Positions 60,031-64,000 of a stretch of 64,000 nt of DNA are shown here, piece after piece. Every line of letters starts with the position of its first letter. Positions within the stretch are counted from its first letter, which is position 1. The notes beneath the pieces were generated by a model. That model saw nothing but the letters and a program-made list of their open reading frames with translations, made no database searches and was not told where the DNA came from. The DNA is taken from the NCBI GenBank assembly GCA_016214055.1, contig JACRPE010000001.1:1-64000 (forward strand), written 5' to 3'. The position numbers and the translations under genes are program-made. The stretch is from Candidatus Roizmanbacteria bacterium (GTDB lineage Bacteria; Patescibacteriota; Microgenomatia; UBA1406; GWC2-37-13).

Positions 60031-60833
60031 GAGATATAATTATTATAACAGTTATAATAATTATAACTGTTATACTCGCTCCTTCTGCGATCCACGCAAT
60101 TAATATGAACTCCAACCTCTACCGTATCCAGTTTGGAAGTGTCAACTCAGGTGGACAAAAGATGAGTGATCCGGTCGACGGCACCTATAATCTTTCGGCA
60201 AGTTTAGGCCAGACGGCGGCAGGACAGTTTGAATCGGCGGGATATATCATCAAGGCACAATTTCAATATATTTATTCAAAAATACCTTTTACTTTTACCG
60301 TGTCAAGTATCCAGGCAAATCTCGGAACCCTCATCCCCAGTACGCCTGCATCCACATCAATAAATTTGACCGTTTCCTTTGGAGGAGCAGGACAGTATAT
60401 AGTCACAGCCGCCGAAAGAACTCCTCTCAAAAATTTTACCAACAATCCTATTCCCAACACCGTATGTGATGGGGGGATAAATACCTGCACTATTACTCTT
60501 GCCAAGCCTTGGACCAGTCTTTCAGCGTACGGGTTCGGATATAATATGACGGGGAGTGATATTCCGGCCGATTTCACCAATTCTACGTATTACCGGCCTT
60601 TTGCTGATCTTTCGGTCCCTGAAAATCCTGCTACGGTGATGACGAGCGTCGATGTAACCCAAAACCTCACGCCCACTCCAAACCCAACCCTCACTTCAGC
60701 GCCCGTCTTGACCGGTACACCAAGGAATACTACTCATCAATCAACCATGACCTTCAAGGCAAATATATCGCCCCTGCAGGCGGCGGGAAGTTACTTTACC
60801 GTTATTCATTTTGTGGCAACACCCTCATTCTAA
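60027..60833 (+). CDS. hypothetical secreted protein
   Basis: Signal-like N-terminus; ATGA overlap with the previous ORF. Confidence 0.65.
   Translation: MRDIIIITVIIIITVILAPSAIHAINMNSNLYRIQFGSVNSGGQKMSDPVDGTYNLSASLGQTAAGQFESAGYIIKAQFQYIYSKIPFTFTVSSIQANLGTLIPSTPASTSINLTVSFGGAGQYIVTAAERTPLKNFTNNPIPNTVCDGGINTCTITLAKPWTSLSAYGFGYNMTGSDIPADFTNSTYYRPFADLSVPENPATVMTSVDVTQNLTPTPNPTLTSAPVLTGTPRNTTHQSTMTFKANISPLQAAGSYFTVIHFVATPSF
60034..60075. repeat. TATAATTATTATAAC repeat forming the N-terminus of ORF 60027
   Basis: tataattattataacagttataataattataactgttatac, encoding IIIITVIIIITVI. Confidence 0.88.
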
Positions 60834-60838
60834 ATAAA

Positions 60839-60930
60839 CCAATAAACAAATGATAAATAAACAAATTATTTTGAAATTTATTCATTTATTCATTTATTTT
60901 TTTATTTTTTTATTTCTTTATTTGTTCATT
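60839..60930. repeat. AAATAAACAAAT / ATTTATTCATTT repeat forming the signal peptide of ORF 60850
   Basis: aataaacaaatgataaataaacaaattattttgaaatttattcatttattcatttatttttttatttttttatttctttatttgttcatttattc. Confidence 0.85.
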
Positions 60931-61851
60931 TATTCAAATAATGTAAGAGCTCAGCAAATAACCCTCTCCATCTCTCCCCCCGTAGTGGAGCTTCTGGTCA
61001 AGCCGGATAAATCACTCCTCATCGGATATACTATACGCAATCTTGCTGACCCGACTCCCCTTTCGGTTAAGGTAAGGACCTTTTCTCCTCAGGGCGATTA
61101 CGGGGAAATTGTCATCGATCCCGAACTCATCTCCCCCATCCGCTTTTCACTTGACAATACGGATATGCAGTTTGAACAGCCTTTTTTTATGAAATCGCGC
61201 GATACGGTGCAGGCTTTACTTCGTATCCGGGTTCCTGAAGGTACTCCTGAAGGAGACTATTATTTTACCGTACTTGCAGAGACCGAACCAGCGCCCCAAA
61301 TCGGAGGAACATCTACGTCTGTTGCAAAAGCGACTATTGGATCCAATCTCCTGTTGACGGTCACCAAATCCGGACGGGTCGAAGTGAAGGGACGCATCTC
61401 TCTTTTTCAAATGACACCTGATTTTACATTCCATATGTTTGGCCGGGAATATCAAGTGGTGGAAAGCGGGAGAAACATCCCCGTTGATCTGGTCGTCCAA
61501 AATACGGGGAAAAATCTTATCAAGCCCCAAGGGGAAATCGTTTTACGGGGTCCTTTGGGACAAAAAACTTCGTATTCGCTCTTTTCACAAAATGTGCTTG
61601 CCGATTCTTCACGACTTCTCCGAACGTTAGAAAATAATGAGTCACCGGTTTTACACACCGTCAATGTCTCGGGATATTTTATGGGAGTATATACGTTATC
61701 GGCGAACGTAAATTTTGGAGAAGGCGCATCTCAACTGTACGCAAATACTTCATTTATCGGTGTACCTATCCGGTTTAGTATCGCCATGCTGGTAATCCTC
61801 ACTATTTCAGTCCTGATCATCGTCTCCAAGCGAAAAAGAAGGAAAGAGTAA
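60850..61851 (+). CDS. secreted membrane-anchored protein, DUF916-like
   Basis: 'QITLSISPPVVELLVKPDKSLLIGYTIRNLADPTPLSVKVRTFSPQG...'; N- and C-terminal TM segments. Confidence 0.65.
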   Translation: MINKQIILKFIHLFIYFFIFLFLYLFIYSNNVRAQQITLSISPPVVELLVKPDKSLLIGYTIRNLADPTPLSVKVRTFSPQGDYGEIVIDPELISPIRFSLDNTDMQFEQPFFMKSRDTVQALLRIRVPEGTPEGDYYFTVLAETEPAPQIGGTSTSVAKATIGSNLLLTVTKSGRVEVKGRISLFQMTPDFTFHMFGREYQVVESGRNIPVDLVVQNTGKNLIKPQGEIVLRGPLGQKTSYSLFSQNVLADSSRLLRTLENNESPVLHTVNVSGYFMGVYTLSANVNFGEGASQLYANTSFIGVPIRFSIAMLVILTISVLIIVSKRKRRKE

Positions 61852-61918
61852 TATTGAGAAAAATTTGCCGGTCTGACAGTCCAATACTGCATTTTTGTAG
61901 CATATACACCCTGGACAA

Positions 61919-61971
61919 CTCCTAAGAAACCTAGGAAACTTAAGTTACTTAAGATGCTTAAGTAACTTATG
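61919..61971. repeat. CTTAAGTTACTTAAG repeat overlapping the comEA start codon
   Basis: tcctaagaaacctaggaaacttaagttacttaagatgcttaagtaacttatg. Confidence 0.88.
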
Positions 61972-62622
61972 AACGGATTTATCGAGTCTTTTATTCCTTT
62001 TTTCCGCAGGTTTGCAGTGGAGTCAATCCTTTTGGGATCTGCTTTTATCCTGACCCTCGTCTCTATTACTATATATGTATATAATAGTCAGGAAAAGCAT
62101 GAGGACGCTCCCTCCATAAATAATCATGTATCCGTACGGGAAAATAAAGGATCGATGATGGTCGAAGTATCAGGCGCGGTGTACGGACCCGGCGTGTTTG
62201 AAACGACGGTTGGCGCGCGGTTGAAAGATGCAATCGCGCTCGCGGGGGGAGTATCTGAGATTGCCGACCGTGAATTTTTCTCCCGCAATTTTAATCTCTC
62301 CCGTTATCTCACCGATCAGGAAAAAATATATGTTCCCAGTTACCAGGAAGTTACAAATGATGTGTTTGCCTCCCGCAAACAACTTTTGGATTATACTGCT
62401 CCCCAAAATATTCCCCAAGTTTCTACCGAAATAACTAATCAAGAAGTCGTAAACATCAATGTGGCAACTGCTGAAGAATTGGACACTCTTCCCGGAATAG
62501 GTACGACGATTGCCACAAAAATAATCCAGAGCCGTCCCTACGCTACAATCGAAGAGCTTGTGAGCAAAAAGGCAGTAAATAAGGGGGTGTTTGAGCAGAT
62601 AAAAAATTTAATTAGTCTTTAA
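61969..62622 (+). CDS. comEA: ComEA-like protein (SLBB + helix-hairpin-helix)
   Basis: 'VEVSGAVYGPGVFETTVGARLKDAIALAGG' and 'VNINVATAEELDTLPGIGTTIATKIIQSRPYATIEEL'. Confidence 0.92.
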   Translation: MNGFIESFIPFFRRFAVESILLGSAFILTLVSITIYVYNSQEKHEDAPSINNHVSVRENKGSMMVEVSGAVYGPGVFETTVGARLKDAIALAGGVSEIADREFFSRNFNLSRYLTDQEKIYVPSYQEVTNDVFASRKQLLDYTAPQNIPQVSTEITNQEVVNINVATAEELDTLPGIGTTIATKIIQSRPYATIEELVSKKAVNKGVFEQIKNLISL

Positions 62623-62629
62623 AAATGTA

Positions 62630-62706
62630 GATAATTCTTTTTTTGCGAGTTTGGGGTGACTTGGGGTCCCCAATTGAGCCAAAAAAAGATGCTATCTAAA
62701 TTTTTA
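62630..62706 (+). repeat. hairpin family with conserved internal loop, copy 3
   Basis: tttttttGCGAGTTTGGGGtgacttgggGTCCCCAATTGAGCcaaaaaaa. Confidence 0.7.
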
Positions 62707-62710
62707 ATCT

Positions 62711-63490
62711 ATGGATCCCACCATTTTTACTTCTGTCATAAACTCCTACCTTCCCGACCCACAAGCCGCACTTTTAAACGGAATAATATTCGGAATTCCT
62801 TTGCGATCTTCTAAGGTCTTTTACCAACAATTGCAGGTGGTGGGGTTGCTCCACCTCGTCGTTCTCTCGGGGATGAATATAACCATTCTGGGAAGTATTA
62901 TCGCCATCATGACCCGTAATCTCCCAAAAAAAATTTCTCTATTAATTTCCCTCCTCGGCATCGCGGCCTTTACTTTATTTGTAGGACCTCAACCGCCCAT
63001 CGTACGGGCGGCCATCATGGGAAGTCTGGGACTCATCGCAACACTGTACGGACGGAAAAAAACGGCATTTATAAGCTTGCTGGTATCGGTCGTATGTATT
63101 GCGATTATAAAACCTGATTGGCTCACCACCATATCGATGCAGTTGTCAGTCGGAGCAACTCTGGGAATTATTTTATTTGGAACAGGGGGTGCGAACGATT
63201 CCTCAATCGTGAAAGATCTTCGCACCTCACTTTCTGCGCAAATTTTCACAGCTCCCCTGATATTCATCTATTTTAAACAGGTTTCGCTTATCTCACCCAT
63301 TGCCAATCTTTTGGTTTCATCCCTCGTTGCACCTCTTATGATATTCGGGTTTGTCACCTCAATTCTCGGAAAAGTATACTGGCTTTTAGGCTTACCAACG
63401 GCCTATATATGTTATGGATTACTGACGTATATGATTTGGGTAATTAATATATTGGCAAAGGTTCCCGGGGCGTTTTTCCAATTCAAATGA
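62711..63490 (+). CDS. ComEC/Rec2 competence transmembrane domain protein
   Basis: 'NGIIFGIPLRSSKVFYQQLQVVGLLHLVVLSGMNITILGSII...GPQPPIVRAAIMGSLGLIATLYGRK'. Confidence 0.88.
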   Translation: MDPTIFTSVINSYLPDPQAALLNGIIFGIPLRSSKVFYQQLQVVGLLHLVVLSGMNITILGSIIAIMTRNLPKKISLLISLLGIAAFTLFVGPQPPIVRAAIMGSLGLIATLYGRKKTAFISLLVSVVCIAIIKPDWLTTISMQLSVGATLGIILFGTGGANDSSIVKDLRTSLSAQIFTAPLIFIYFKQVSLISPIANLLVSSLVAPLMIFGFVTSILGKVYWLLGLPTAYICYGLLTYMIWVINILAKVPGAFFQFK

Positions 63491-64000
63491 ACTCCTCCCC
63501 CATCTCCAAAAAATCTCTCATCCAGGCTTTTATATTTTCGGCAACGATTGTTTTAGGGGTTTTTATTTTGCAGTTTTTTGACTCTCGTACGACCGTGGTG
63601 TTTTGTGATGTGGGGCAAGGAGACGGGGCATATGTCCGTATTCACAATAAAATTGATTTGATCATTGATGCCGGTCCTGCAAACGGCTCGATGATGCAGT
63701 GCCTTGGAAAATATATGCCTTTTTACGACCGGACTCTTGAATATGTTTTTCTTTCCCATCCGCAGATAGATCATTACGGCGGGCTTTTGGAAATATTGAA
63801 ACGCTATAAAGTTACCAGCTTTTATACCATTCCATTGAGTGGCTCAGGAAAAAACATTACACAACTTAAACAGCTTGTGAATAATCAACGCGTCCGTACT
63901 TCTATTCCTTCAGCCGGAGATATATTTACTATTTTAGATGCGCAAATATCAGTACTTTCTCCTTCTCAGCAACGCTTAAATACACCAACGGCGGATGAGA
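63487..64000 (+). CDS. ComEC-type metallo-beta-lactamase domain protein (partial, runs off window)
   Basis: Reading from ATG 63487: 'TTVVFCDVGQGDGAYVRIHNKIDLIIDAGP...VFLSHPQIDHYGGLLEIL'; absent from the ORF track because the frame is open at the window end. Confidence 0.85.
   Translation, partial: MNSSPISKKSLIQAFIFSATIVLGVFILQFFDSRTTVVFCDVGQGDGAYVRIHNKIDLIIDAGPANGSMMQCLGKYMPFYDRTLEYVFLSHPQIDHYGGLLEILKRYKVTSFYTIPLSGSGKNITQLKQLVNNQRVRTSIPSAGDIFTILDAQISVLSPSQQRLNTPTADE

Overview
Gene-dense, AT-rich bacterial chromosome segment. The gene content suggests a Patescibacteria/CPR (Microgenomates-like) genome, but that assignment is inference from content only. Core genes include secE-nusG-rplK-rplA, leuS, an archaeal-type tyrS, typA, tmk, two tandem NDKs, transketolase, acetyl-CoA synthetase, a P-type ATPase, prepilin peptidase, sortase, L,D-transpeptidase and comEA/comEC. 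There are four tRNAs (Arg-GCG, Arg-CCT, Lys-TTT, Gln-CTG), several toxin-antitoxin-like pairs, and many ORFans. No rRNA, CRISPR array, transposase or integrase was recognised. The most unusual signals are: (1) many families of short palindromic or AT-rich repeats, often inserted in frame inside conserved genes (tmk, transketolase, tyrS, leuS, a Ca-ATPase, prepilin peptidase, a CoA-biosynthesis fusion); (2) a three-copy ~97-nt element with a conserved two-hairpin structure and compensatory changes, two copies lying directly upstream of start codons; (3) a riboswitch-like multi-branched leader with mutually exclusive helices upstream of an EamA transporter; (4) a three-copy hairpin family with an invariant 4x4 internal loop; (5) a strongly promoted 24-aa micro-ORF unit; (6) an ORFan flanked by a duplicated L,D-transpeptidase 3' end whose copies differ only synonymously; (7) an adjacent cohesin-like/dockerin-like pair; and (8) an archaeal-type PPAT fused to a DUF359 dephospho-CoA kinase. 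All calls come from reading the sequence; no database search or folding program was run.
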